A stretch of DNA of 64,000 bases from Paracoccaceae bacterium (GTDB taxonomy: Bacteria; Pseudomonadota; Alphaproteobacteria; Rhodobacterales; Rhodobacteraceae). The stretch's first letter is position 1. The number at the start of each line of letters is the position of its first letter. Shown one piece after another: positions 54,161 to 63,024 of this stretch. The stretch is from contig CP075370.1 in assembly GCA_019454225.1 (NCBI GenBank), positions 3,095,649 to 3,159,648 on the forward strand, given 5' to 3'. A program made the translations under genes and the position numbers. Under the pieces are notes generated by a model. It ran no database searches and was not told the DNA's origin. It was given only the letters and a program-made list of their open reading frames with translations.

Positions 54161-56551
54161 TCAGAACGGCACGTCGTCATCCAGATCGGCGGCGCGGTCG
54201 GCGGCGGTGACAAAGCGCGCGATCACCTTCTTCATCCCGGCCTTCTCGAAATCGACATCCAGCTTGTCGCCCTCGACATAGGTCACGCGGCCATAGCCGA
54301 ACTTGGCATGGAACACCCGGTCGCCCTCGGACCAGGGCGAGACTGCGGCAAGGTCGATCACCTGATGCCGGGCCTCGCGCGGCTGGGCCACCGGGCGGGC
54401 ACCGGCACGCGCCTGCATCCGCTGCCAGCCGGGCGAGTTGTACACATCGGCCCGCGCCGCGCGGGTTTCCAGCGTCGAGGCCATGCCCGCCGCGCCGTAG
54501 CCCCCGCCGTAGAGACCCGGCGGCGTCAGCACCTCGACGTGATCGGGGGGCAGTTCGTCTATGAAGCGCGACGGCAGTTGCGATTGCCACTGGCCATAGA
54601 CCCGGCGGTTTGCGGCAAAGCTGACGGTGCAAAGCTCTTCCGCGCGGGTGATCCCGACGTAGGCAAGCCTGCGCTCTTCCTCCAGCCCCTTGCGGCCGCT
54701 TTCATCCATGCTGCGCTGGCTGGGGAACAGGCCGTCCTCCCACCCGGGCAGGAACACCACCGGAAACTCCAGCCCCTTGGCGGCGTGCAGCGTCATGATG
54801 GTGACCTTCTCGGCCGACTCCTCGGTGTCGTTGTCCATGATCAGCGCGACATGTTCGAGAAAGCCCTGAAGGTTTTCGAACTGTTCCAGCGCCTTGACCA
54901 GTTCCTTGAGGTTTTCCAGCCGCCCCGGCGCCTCGGGCGTCTTGTCGGCCTGCCACATCGCGGTATAGCCGGATTCGTCCAGGATGGTCTCGGCCAGACG
55001 GATATGGCTTTCGCCGCCGTCCTTCTCCGGGCGCAGCGTGGCCGCATGCCAGCGGTCGACGCCATCCACGAAGGCGCGCATCTGGTTCGCGGCCTTCCCG
55101 CCCATCTCGCGCCGCGCCAGCATGCCGCGCGCGGCCTCGATGAGCGACACGCCAGCGGCGCGGGCGGTGCGCTGGATGTCCTGCATCCCCTTTTCGCCAA
55201 GGCCGCGCTTGGGCGTGTTGGCGACGCGTTCAAAGGCCAGGTCGTCGTCGGGGCTGACCGCCAGCCGGAAATAGGCCATGGCGTCGCGCACCTCGAGCCG
55301 CTCATAGAACCGCGGCCCGCCGATCACGCGATAGGGCAGCCCGATGGTCAGGAACCGGTCCTCGAAGGCGCGCATCTGGTGGCTGGCGCGCACGAGGATC
55401 GCCATGTCGTCCAATGACCGCCCCGCGTGCCCCCGGGTGCCGCGCTGCAACGCCTCGACCTCCTCGCCGATCCAGCGCGCCTCCTCCTCGCCGTCCCAGT
55501 GGCCGATCAGGCGGACCTTCTCGCCGCCCTCGGCCTCGGTCCACAGCGTCTTGCCCAGCCGCCCCTCGTTCGCCGCGATCAGGCCGCTTGCGGTGGCCAG
55601 GATATGTGCGGTGGAGCGGTAGTTCTGTTCCAGCCGGATCACCTGCGCGCCGGGAAAATCCTTCTCGAACCGCAGGATGTTGCCCACCTCGGCGCCGCGC
55701 CAGCCATAGATCGACTGGTCGTCGTCCCCCACGCAGCAGATGTTGCGGTGGCTCTGCGCCAGCAGCCGCAGCCACAGGTACTGCGCCACGTTGGTATCCT
55801 GGTATTCGTCCACAAGGATGTAGCGGAACCGCCGCTGGTATTGCTGCAGCACGTCCGGATGCGCCTGGAAGATCGTGACCACATGCAGCAGAAGGTCGCC
55901 GAAATCGCAGGCGTTCAGGGTTTTCAGACGGTCCTGATAGGCCTCGTACAACTCGGTCCCCCGGTTGTCGAAGGCCGCGCCCTCGGCCCCCGGCACGCGG
56001 GCGGGGGTCAGCGCGCGGTTCTTCCAGCCGTCGATCAACCCTGCCAGCAGCCGGGCGGGCCAGCGTTTCTCGTCAATGCCCGCGGCGGCGATCAGCTGCT
56101 TCATCAGGCGCAGCTGATCGTCGGTGTCGAGGATGGTGAAGTTCGACTTCAGCCCCGCCAGTTCCGCGTGGCGGCGCAGGATCTTGACGCTGAGGGAATG
56201 GAATGTGCCCATCCATGGCAGGCCACTCCACGCTTTTACCTCACCAAAGAGACGCTTTCCGAGTTCAAACGGTGTCTCATTCAGCCGCTGTTTCATTTCC
56301 TTTGCGGCCTTATTTGTGAACGTTACCGCAAGAACCTCGCCGAGGCCGACACCACGTGTCGTCAACAGATGCGCCAATCGGGCCATCAACGACTTGGTCT
56401 TGCCGGTGCCCGCCCCGGCCAGCATCAGTACCGGGCCATCCAACGCCTCGACCGCCGCGCGCTGTGCCGCGTTCAACCCCTCCAGATAGGGGGCGGCGGG
56501 GCGGGCCATCATGGCCTGCGCAGACAGGGATAGGGGCGATGTCGCGGTCAT
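54161..56551 (-). CDS. uvrD: ATP-dependent DNA helicase UvrD/PcrA
   Basis: A 796-residue superfamily 1A helicase of nucleotide excision and mismatch repair. AGAGTGKT (residues 45-52) is Walker A; VDEYQDTN and GDDDQSIYGWRGA are motifs II and III; TLHAAKGLEFPVVFLPGWEDG is motif V. The C-terminal 60 residues (GDRVFHAKFGYGRV) form the Tudor-like RNA polymerase-binding domain. Codons around 56212-56345 are unusually AT-rich. A LexA box lies 41 bp upstream, indicating SOS control. Confidence 0.97.
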   Translation of the reverse strand: MTATSPLSLSAQAMMARPAAPYLEGLNAAQRAAVEALDGPVLMLAGAGTGKTKSLMARLAHLLTTRGVGLGEVLAVTFTNKAAKEMKQRLNETPFELGKRLFGEVKAWSGLPWMGTFHSLSVKILRRHAELAGLKSNFTILDTDDQLRLMKQLIAAAGIDEKRWPARLLAGLIDGWKNRALTPARVPGAEGAAFDNRGTELYEAYQDRLKTLNACDFGDLLLHVVTIFQAHPDVLQQYQRRFRYILVDEYQDTNVAQYLWLRLLAQSHRNICCVGDDDQSIYGWRGAEVGNILRFEKDFPGAQVIRLEQNYRSTAHILATASGLIAANEGRLGKTLWTEAEGGEKVRLIGHWDGEEEARWIGEEVEALQRGTRGHAGRSLDDMAILVRASHQMRAFEDRFLTIGLPYRVIGGPRFYERLEVRDAMAYFRLAVSPDDDLAFERVANTPKRGLGEKGMQDIQRTARAAGVSLIEAARGMLARREMGGKAANQMRAFVDGVDRWHAATLRPEKDGGESHIRLAETILDESGYTAMWQADKTPEAPGRLENLKELVKALEQFENLQGFLEHVALIMDNDTEESAEKVTIMTLHAAKGLEFPVVFLPGWEDGLFPSQRSMDESGRKGLEEERRLAYVGITRAEELCTVSFAANRRVYGQWQSQLPSRFIDELPPDHVEVLTPPGLYGGGYGAAGMASTLETRAARADVYNSPGWQRMQARAGARPVAQPREARHQVIDLAAVSPWSEGDRVFHAKFGYGRVTYVEGDKLDVDFEKAGMKKVIARFVTAADRAADLDDDVPF

Positions 56552-56591
56552 CCCCCAAGTATAGCGGCGGCGGCGGCGGAATAAAGTGCTT

Positions 56592-56606
56592 GTTCGCGCG
56601 TTGTTC
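56592..56606. promoter_or_regulatory. LexA (SOS) box at uvrD
   Basis: GTTCGCGCGTTGTTC on the plus strand (GAAC-N7-GAAC in the uvrD direction) exactly matches the alphaproteobacterial LexA direct repeat. It is 41 bp before the uvrD start, between uvrD and the upstream hypothetical gene, a proper operator position. Confidence 0.7.
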
Positions 56607-56620
56607 CGGGGGCTTGCAGA

Positions 56621-57016
56621 TCAGGTTCCGGGCCCGGCAGGCCCCTGCCCGGCCAGCGACCGCAGGTAGGCCGTCATGTGCCAGCGGATCAGCGCATCCT
56701 GCTTCACGGTGCCGAAGGCCACCCCCAGCCCCTGCGCGACGATGCGGACCTGATGCTGCGCGCGGTCCTCTGCACCGTCGCGGTCGATCAGGATCACCCG
56801 CGGGCGCTTGCCCGTCAGATGCGCGGCGAACACTGCCTGATGCACGCTGTCGATCGACGACCGCTTGCCGTCCAGCCCGACCTCGATCACCTCGTCGGCC
56901 GTCTCGCAGTCGACACGGATGAACTGGCTGCCGTGGTCAATGGCATAGTCCTGCCGCGTCTCGGCCTCGCCACCCAGCATGGCGCAGAGAATCAGGATGG
57001 CCTGTGCCTCGGTCAT
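56621..57016 (-). CDS. Conserved hypothetical protein
   Basis: A 131-residue soluble protein with mixed strand/helix character (QFIRVDCETADEVIEVGLDGKR, then RPRVILIDRDG). The alternation of acidic and Lys residues faintly recalls a nuclease-like fold, but no catalytic set is clear and I do not assign one. It is upstream of uvrD on the same strand, with a LexA box in the 69-bp gap, and its own upstream region carries a CtrA-type site. Function unknown. Confidence 0.7.
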   Translation of the reverse strand: MTEAQAILILCAMLGGEAETRQDYAIDHGSQFIRVDCETADEVIEVGLDGKRSSIDSVHQAVFAAHLTGKRPRVILIDRDGAEDRAQHQVRIVAQGLGVAFGTVKQDALIRWHMTAYLRSLAGQGPAGPGT

Positions 57017-57040
57017 GGTGGGGGCATATCATGAACGCCC

Positions 57041-57073
57041 GGCCATTCGTTAACCTTTCTTAACGAATGGTTA
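57041..57073. promoter_or_regulatory. Inverted repeat with CtrA-type site
   Basis: CCATTCGTTAA (57041-57051) and TTAACGAATGG (57058-57068) form a perfect 11-bp inverted repeat with a 6-nt spacer. The right arm plus the next bases gives TTAA-N7-TTAAC (57058-57073), the CtrA consensus. It lies in the 223-bp region between the divergent hypothetical gene and pyruvate carboxylase; the start of the hypothetical gene is only 25 bp away. Confidence 0.5.
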
Positions 57074-57239
57074 ACGCGATGCGGCCACAACGCGATGCGT
57101 GCTGCCACGCAGCAAAAAGTGCGGGCTGCCCGGCGACAGGCCGACGCGGGGACAGCCGGTTTCACGGGCCTGTCATCGAATCCCTTGCGCCGCAGTGCAG
57201 CGACGCTAACGTGCCGGAGTCACCTGTCCGGAGGCTGCC

Positions 57240-60200
57240 ATGCCCGAATTCCGCAAGATCCTTGTCGCCAACCGCGGCGAGATTGCCATCCGCGTGATGC
57301 GGGCCGCCAACGAGATGGGCAAGAAGACGGTCGCCGTCTACGCCGAGGAGGACAAGCTTTCGCTGCACCGGTTCAAGGCCGACGAAGCCTACCGGATCGG
57401 CGAGGGGCTGAGCCCGGTGGGCGCCTATCTGTCGATCGCCGAGATCATCCGGGTGGCGCGCGAAAGCGGCGCCGATGCCATCCACCCCGGATATGGCCTG
57501 TTGTCCGAGAACCCGGATTTCGTGGATGCCTGCGACCGTGCGGGCCTCACCTTCATCGGACCCAAGGCCGAGACGATGCGCCAGCTTGGCGACAAGGCCA
57601 GCGCGCGGCGCGTCGCCATCGCGGCGGGGGTGCCGGTGATCCCCGCGACCGAGGTGCTGGGCGACGACATGGCGGCGGTCAAGGCCGAGGCGGCGGCGGT
57701 GGGCTATCCGCTGATGCTGAAGGCAAGCTGGGGCGGCGGCGGGCGCGGGATGCGCCCGATCCTCTCGGAGGACGAGCTTGAGGCCAAGGTGCGCGAGGGG
57801 CGGCGCGAGGCCGAGGCGGCCTTCGGCAATGGCGAGGGCTATCTGGAAAAGATGATCCAGCGCGCCCGCCATGTCGAGGTGCAGATCCTCGGCGACAAGC
57901 ACGGCCAGATCTATCACCTCTACGAGCGCGACTGCACGGTGCAGCGGCGCAACCAGAAGGTCGTCGAACGCGCGCCCGCCCCCTATCTGACCGAGGCCCA
58001 GCGGGCCGAGGTCTGCGACCTGGGCCGCCGCATCTGCGCCCATGTGGGCTATGAATGCGCGGGCACGGTCGAGTTCCTGATGGACATGGACAGCGGGCAT
58101 TTCTACTTCATCGAGGTGAACCCCCGCGTGCAGGTAGAGCATACGGTGACCGAGGAGGTCACCGGCATCGACATCGTGCAGGCCCAGATCCGCATCGCCG
58201 AAGGCGCCACGCTGGCCGAGGCCACGGGGGTCGCGCGGCAGGACGACATCACCCTGTCGGGCCATGCCGTGCAGTGCCGGGTGACGACCGAGGACCCGCA
58301 GAACAACTTCATCCCCGACTACGGCCGCCTGACCGCCTATCGCAGTGCCACCGGCATGGGCATCCGGCTGGATGGCGGCACGGCCTATGCGGGGGGGGTG
58401 ATCACGCGCTACTACGACTCGTTGCTGGTCAAGGTCACCGCCTGGGCGCAGACGCCCGAGGCGGCCATCAAGCGGATGGACCGGGCCCTGCGCGAATTCC
58501 GCATCCGGGGCGTGGCGACGAACCTCGATTTCGTCATCAACCTGCTGAAACACCCGACGTTCCTGAACAACACCTATACCACCAAGTTCATCGACACGAC
58601 GCCCGAACTGTTCCAGTTCCGCCGCCGCCGCGACCGGGCGACGAAGATCCTGACCTATATCGCCGACATCACGGTGAACGGGCACCCCGAGACGGCGGGG
58701 CGACCGAAGCCGCCCGCCGAGGCGCGGGCACCGAGACCGCCCCGGGCGCTGACCGACAGCCCCGCCACCGGCACCCGCAACCTGCTGGAACAGAAGGGCC
58801 CGCAGGCGGTGGCCGACTGGCTGGCCAGGCAGCGGAAGGTGATGATCACCGACACCACGATGCGCGACGGGCACCAGAGCCTTCTGGCAACCCGCATGCG
58901 GTCGATCGACATGATCCGCGTGGCCCCCGCCTATGCCGCGAACCTGCCGCAGCTGTTCAGCGTGGAATGCTGGGGGGGCGCAACCTTCGACGTGGCCTAC
59001 CGGTTCCTGCAGGAATGCCCGTGGCAGCGCCTGCGCGACCTGCGGGCCGCCATGCCGAACCTGATGACCCAGATGCTGCTGCGCGCCTCGAACGGGGTGG
59101 GATACACCAACTATCCCGACAACGTGGTGCGCGCCTTCGTGGCCCAAGCGGCGAGGACCGGGGTCGATGTGTTCCGGGTGTTCGACAGCCTGAACTGGGT
59201 CGAGAACATGCGCGTCGCCATGGATGCGGTGATCGAGGCCGGCAAGGTCTGCGAGGGGACGGTCTGCTACACCGGCGACATCGACGATCCCGACCGGGCG
59301 AAATACGACCTGAAGTACTATGTCGAGCGGTCGCGCGAACTGAAGGCGGCGGGGGCGCATATCCTGGGGCTGAAGGACATGGCGGGGCTGCTGAAACCAG
59401 CCGCGGCCCGGGTCCTGGTGCGGACGCTGAAGCAGGAGGTGGGCCTGCCCGTGCATTTCCACACCCATGACACCAGCGGCCTGGCGGGCGCCACCGTTCT
59501 GGCCGCCTGCGAGGCAGGGGTGGATGCCGTGGATGCGGCGATGGATGCCTTTTCGGGCGGCACCTCGCAGCCCTGCCTTGGCTCGATCGTCGAGGCGCTG
59601 CGCCACACCGACCGCGACACCGGACTGGATATTGCGGCGATCAGGGCAATCAGCAACTACTGGGAGGGGGTGCGCGCGCAGTATGCGGCCTTCGAATCCG
59701 GCCTGCCCGCCCCGGCCAGCGAGGTCTGGCTGCACGAGATGCCGGGGGGACAGTTCACCAATCTCAAGGCGCAGGCCCGGTCGCTGGGGCTGGAGGAACG
59801 CTGGCACGAGGTGGCGCAGGCCTATGCCGATGCGAACCGGATGTTCGGCGACATCGTGAAGGTCACGCCATCGTCCAAGGTGGTGGGCGACATGGCGCTG
59901 ATGATGGTGGCGCAGGGGCTGACGCGGGCGCAGGTCGAGGATCCGGCGGTCGAGGTGGCCTTTCCCGACTCGGTCGTCGACATGCTGCGCGGCAACCTCG
60001 GCCAGCCGCACGGGGGCTGGCCCGCGGGCATCCTGAAGAAGGTGCTGAAGGGCGAGGCGCCACTGACGGAACGGCCGGGCGCCCGCCTGGCGCCGGTCGA
60101 TCTGGAGGCGACGCGGGCCAGGGTGGTGGCCGAACTGGGCGATGACGAGGGCGTGGCGGAAAGCGTGGATGACGAGGATCTGAACGGATATCTGATGTAT

Positions 60201-60698
60201 CCCAAGGTCTTCATGGATTATCGCCAGCGCCACAAGACCTATGGCCCGGTGCGTGCCTTGCCGACGCGGACGTTCTTTTACGGGATGGAACCGGGCGACG
60301 AGATCACGGCCGAGATCGACCCCGGCAAGACGCTGGAGATCCGCCTGTCGGCGGTGGGCGAGACGGGCGACGACGGCGAGGTCAAGGTGTTCTTCGAACT
60401 GAACGGCCAGCCGCGGGTCATCCGCGTGCCGAACCGGGCAGTCAAGGCGCGCACCGCCGCGCGGCCGAAGGCGCAGGACGGCAACCCCGCCCATGTCGGC
60501 GCGCCGATGCCGGGGTCGGTGGCGTCGGTCGCGGCGGTGGCGGGCAAGGAGGTGCGGGCGGGCGATCTTCTGCTGACCATCGAGGCGATGAAGATGGAGA
60601 CCGGCCTGCACGCCGACCGCGCCGCAAGGGTGAAGGCGGTGCATGTGGTGCCCGGCGCCCAGATCGAGGCCAAGGACCTGCTGGTGGAGTTCGAGTGA
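57240..60698 (+). CDS. pyc: Pyruvate carboxylase
   Basis: A biotin enzyme that makes oxaloacetate from pyruvate and bicarbonate. 1152 residues, the single-chain form. Biotin carboxylase domain about 1-450 (KILVANRGEIAIRVMRAA, GGGGRGMR, EVNPRVQVEHTVTEE), carboxyltransferase about 535-805 (TTMRDGHQSLLATR, with FHTHDTSG), a PYC/OADA domain, and the biotinyl domain at the C-terminus with EAMKMET, Lys1118 being biotinylated. A good CCGGAGG site precedes the ATG. Stands alone. Confidence 0.98.
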   Translation: MPEFRKILVANRGEIAIRVMRAANEMGKKTVAVYAEEDKLSLHRFKADEAYRIGEGLSPVGAYLSIAEIIRVARESGADAIHPGYGLLSENPDFVDACDRAGLTFIGPKAETMRQLGDKASARRVAIAAGVPVIPATEVLGDDMAAVKAEAAAVGYPLMLKASWGGGGRGMRPILSEDELEAKVREGRREAEAAFGNGEGYLEKMIQRARHVEVQILGDKHGQIYHLYERDCTVQRRNQKVVERAPAPYLTEAQRAEVCDLGRRICAHVGYECAGTVEFLMDMDSGHFYFIEVNPRVQVEHTVTEEVTGIDIVQAQIRIAEGATLAEATGVARQDDITLSGHAVQCRVTTEDPQNNFIPDYGRLTAYRSATGMGIRLDGGTAYAGGVITRYYDSLLVKVTAWAQTPEAAIKRMDRALREFRIRGVATNLDFVINLLKHPTFLNNTYTTKFIDTTPELFQFRRRRDRATKILTYIADITVNGHPETAGRPKPPAEARAPRPPRALTDSPATGTRNLLEQKGPQAVADWLARQRKVMITDTTMRDGHQSLLATRMRSIDMIRVAPAYAANLPQLFSVECWGGATFDVAYRFLQECPWQRLRDLRAAMPNLMTQMLLRASNGVGYTNYPDNVVRAFVAQAARTGVDVFRVFDSLNWVENMRVAMDAVIEAGKVCEGTVCYTGDIDDPDRAKYDLKYYVERSRELKAAGAHILGLKDMAGLLKPAAARVLVRTLKQEVGLPVHFHTHDTSGLAGATVLAACEAGVDAVDAAMDAFSGGTSQPCLGSIVEALRHTDRDTGLDIAAIRAISNYWEGVRAQYAAFESGLPAPASEVWLHEMPGGQFTNLKAQARSLGLEERWHEVAQAYADANRMFGDIVKVTPSSKVVGDMALMMVAQGLTRAQVEDPAVEVAFPDSVVDMLRGNLGQPHGGWPAGILKKVLKGEAPLTERPGARLAPVDLEATRARVVAELGDDEGVAESVDDEDLNGYLMYPKVFMDYRQRHKTYGPVRALPTRTFFYGMEPGDEITAEIDPGKTLEIRLSAVGETGDDGEVKVFFELNGQPRVIRVPNRAVKARTAARPKAQDGNPAHVGAPMPGSVASVAAVAGKEVRAGDLLLTIEAMKMETGLHADRAARVKAVHVVPGAQIEAKDLLVEFE

Positions 60699-60785
60699 GG
60701 GGTGGCCCCGGCGGGGCCAGACCGGGCCGAACCGGCCAGCCTGTTGGAAACACGGGGAATCCGCCGGGTTAACAGGGCGTGAACG

Positions 60786-60829
60786 GTCTGGCGCGCGTCT
60801 GGCCCGCGTCTGGCAGGCGTCTGGCGCGG
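60786..60829 (+). repeat. 11-bp-periodic GTCTGGC repeat array (copy C)
   Basis: Four consecutive 11-bp units, GTCTGGC followed by GCGC, CCGC, AGGC and GCGG. The array fills the gap between the convergent pyruvate carboxylase and PstB-like genes, ending 10 bp from the latter's stop. Confidence 0.8.
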
Positions 60830-60839
60830 CGGTCCCCCT

Positions 60840-61655
60840 TCAGCCGAAGCTGCCGCGCAGGAACCCTGCTGTCTCGGCTGTGCGCGGATGGGCGAAGACC
60901 TCGGCCGCGGGGCCCGTCTCGATCAGCCGGCCCATGTGGAAGAACGCGACCCGGTCGGCGATGCGGCGGGCCTGTGCGATGGAATGGGTGATCACCACGA
61001 TGGCCAGTTCCGATTTCAGCTGCATCAGCAGATCCTCGACCGCCGCGGTGGCGATCGGGTCGATCGAGCCCGTCGGCTCGTCCATCAGCAGCACCTCGGG
61101 CCGGGTCGACAGCGCGCGCGCGATGCAGAGCCGCTGCTGCTGGCCGCCCGACAGGGCAAGCGCCTCCATCCGGTGCAGATTGTCCTTCACCTCGTCCCAC
61201 AGATGCGCGCGGCGCAGGCACTCCTCGACATGCGCGGCCAGTTCCGCCGGGGTCGGGCACAACCCGTGCATCAACGGGCCTGCCGCGACGTTGTGCCAGA
61301 TCGTGCCCGGAAACGGATTGGGCTTTTGCGCCACCCAGCCGAAGCGGCGCCGGTGCAGCGGCGGATCGACATCGGGGGCATTGATATCCCGCCCGTGCAT
61401 GCGGATCTGCCCGGCGATGCGGACATCGGGCGCCGCGTCATGCATCCGGTTCAGGCATTTCAGCGCCGTCGTCTTGCCGCAACCCGAAGGCCCCATGAAG
61501 GCAAGGATTTCGGCGCGGAACAGGTCGAACGACACGCCATCAAGCGCGCGGGCCGGACCATACCAGAGCGACAGGTCCCTCACCTCGATCACCGGCACGG
61601 CGGGGCGGCGGGTCAGGTCGGGAGCGGATTCGGGGGCGGCGGCGTCGTCGAACAT
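60840..61655 (-). CDS. PstB-like phosphate ABC transporter ATPase, orphan
   Basis: A 271-residue ABC ATPase. GPSGCGKTTALK is Walker A, QKPNPFP the PstB-type Q-loop, LSGGQQQRL the signature, LLMDEPTGSIDP Walker B. The NPFP loop and KCLNRMHDAAPD place it in the PstB family. No pstS, pstC, pstA or phoU is next to it, so it is either an isolated spare or serves another permease. It deviates from standard PstB in GSIDP. It converges with pyruvate carboxylase. Confidence 0.85.
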   Translation of the reverse strand: MFDDAAAPESAPDLTRRPAVPVIEVRDLSLWYGPARALDGVSFDLFRAEILAFMGPSGCGKTTALKCLNRMHDAAPDVRIAGQIRMHGRDINAPDVDPPLHRRRFGWVAQKPNPFPGTIWHNVAAGPLMHGLCPTPAELAAHVEECLRRAHLWDEVKDNLHRMEALALSGGQQQRLCIARALSTRPEVLLMDEPTGSIDPIATAAVEDLLMQLKSELAIVVITHSIAQARRIADRVAFFHMGRLIETGPAAEVFAHPRTAETAGFLRGSFG

Positions 61656-61792
61656 CGGGCGATCCTCTGCGGTTGACCTGTGCCGAGGCTGCGGCGAATC
61701 GGTGCCGGGATCATTCGATCCAGATCAATCGGGCAGCAGATTTCGTGAAAGGTTCATCCCGCCGTCATCATCGCGCGGATGCGTTTTCCCTC

Positions 61793-61821
61793 TTGCAGGC
61801 CCCCGGGCGCGCGGCTAAATC
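61793..61821 (+). promoter_or_regulatory. Candidate sigma-70 promoter of tRNA-Gly
   Basis: TTGCAG (61793) and TAAATC (61816) are separated by 17 bp; transcription would start about 10 bases before the tRNA. The spacing is ideal and the hexamers are moderate. Confidence 0.55.
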
Positions 61822-61839
61822 ACCGCCTACCGAAACGGC

Positions 61840-61914
61840 GCGGGCGTAGCTCAGGGGTAGAGCATAACCTTGCCAAGGTTAGGGTCGTGAGTTCGAATCT
61901 CATCGCCCGCTCCA
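61840..61914 (+). tRNA. tRNA-Gly (anticodon GCC)
   Basis: A complete cloverleaf: acceptor GCGGGCG pairs with CGCCCGC; D-arm GCTCAGGGGTAGAGC; anticodon loop CTTGCCAAG with GCC; T-arm GTGAGTTCGAATCTCAT; discriminator T and encoded CCA. It reads GGC and GGT glycine codons. A terminator follows 13 bp later. Confidence 0.97.
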
Positions 61915-61926
61915 GATCGGATCGCA

Positions 61927-61955
61927 GGGGCGCCCTCGGGGCGCCCCTTCGCGTT
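61927..61955 (+). terminator. Terminator of tRNA-Gly
   Basis: GGGGCGCCC/GGGCGCCCC, a 9-bp stem with a TCG loop, followed by TTCGCGTTT. It could also serve the convergent glycosyltransferase-like gene, which ends at 61970. Confidence 0.75.
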
Positions 61956-61969
61956 TCCGGGCCCCGGGT

Positions 61970-62971
61970 TCAGCGCACCCAGAGCCCCTCGCGCTTGATG
62001 CGGTTGCGGATGGCGCGTTCCTGGCGGGGCAGGTCGGCGCGGTCGAACAGGGCACGCACCTGCCGCCCCTGGCCCTGTTCGATCATCTTCTTCATCGGCC
62101 CGTAGCCGCGCAGCACGCGCTTGACCTCGCGCTGCCCGGCGACCCGTTCCAGAACCTCGACCACGCGGTCGCTTTCGCGGGCGTAGAGCAGCGGAAGGCT
62201 GCGCCAGTGGCAGGTCACCCCGTCATCCATCCCGGCCAGTTCCGGCCCGGGACGCCCGCCGCCGAGCGCGTGAATGACAAGCGGCAGCACGATCTGGTCA
62301 AGCCAGGGGTCCATCGGCTGGCACACCAGTTCGGGGGGCGGGTCGCGGAGCACGGCGACGGCCCAGTCGCGGAACCGGTCGCCGAAGGTGCGGGGCGAGG
62401 CGTGGAAGAACCAGCCCGCGTTGAAGTAGAGATAGCGGCGCCAGTATTCCTCGGGCTGCGACAGGTCGAGGCTGGAGGCGAAGTCGAGGCCGAACCGGTC
62501 ATAGAGCGCGCGCCAGATGGCGGTATAGCCCGGCCCGTAGAGTTCCGGCACGGGCCAGGTGCCCTCGCGCTTCATCGAGGCGGCGGGGCGGGCGAAATCG
62601 AAGGGCACGGCCGAAAGCGCGCCGGTGACCAGCGTGTCGGTGTCGAGGAACAGGAAGGGTTCGTCGGGCAGGCAGGCCAGCCCCTCGATCTTGTTGCCAT
62701 AGGGGTAGGTGGCGCCGAAATGGCGGTTCTCGAAGGGCAGGATCTCGGCCCCCAGTTCGTGCAGGAGCGCGCGGGCCTCGGGGTCGGCGAGGCGCGGGTC
62801 CTCGGGCCAGCGGGGGCCGGGCTGCGGCTCCATCAGGATCAGGCGGCCGGGAAAGCCGGGGTCGGAGGCGCGCAGCGAGGCGGCGAGCAGCACCGACTCG
62901 TAGGTCAGGCGGCCGGCCTGCACCACGGCGGCCACGTTGAACCTTTGCGCGGCGGGGGGTGTTTCTGACAT
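61970..62971 (-). CDS. Glycosyltransferase-like conserved protein
   Basis: A 333-residue protein. It has a GT-A-like outline: an N-terminal strand/helix (VAAVVQAGRLTYESVLLAASLR), a metal-binding-type FLFLDTDTLV, and downstream PMDPWLDQIVLPLVIHAL. The DTD motif and Trp-rich acceptor region suggest a nucleotide-sugar transferase, but I do not recognise a named family. It is divergent from the secreted protein at 63025. A C-terminal basic stretch (RAIRNRIKREG) is present. Confidence 0.65.
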   Translation of the reverse strand: MSETPPAAQRFNVAAVVQAGRLTYESVLLAASLRASDPGFPGRLILMEPQPGPRWPEDPRLADPEARALLHELGAEILPFENRHFGATYPYGNKIEGLACLPDEPFLFLDTDTLVTGALSAVPFDFARPAASMKREGTWPVPELYGPGYTAIWRALYDRFGLDFASSLDLSQPEEYWRRYLYFNAGWFFHASPRTFGDRFRDWAVAVLRDPPPELVCQPMDPWLDQIVLPLVIHALGGGRPGPELAGMDDGVTCHWRSLPLLYARESDRVVEVLERVAGQREVKRVLRGYGPMKKMIEQGQGRQVRALFDRADLPRQERAIRNRIKREGLWVR

Positions 62972-63024
62972 GCTGGTCCCGGCGGGCGGGAATGCCCGGG
63001 GCGACTATGGCGCGGGGGAACCAG

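Noticed and set aside
57162-60644. A 1160-codon minus-strand frame opposite pyruvate carboxylase
   Set aside because: Pure shadow of a GC-rich gene; composition is Arg/His/Pro-rich with no motif.
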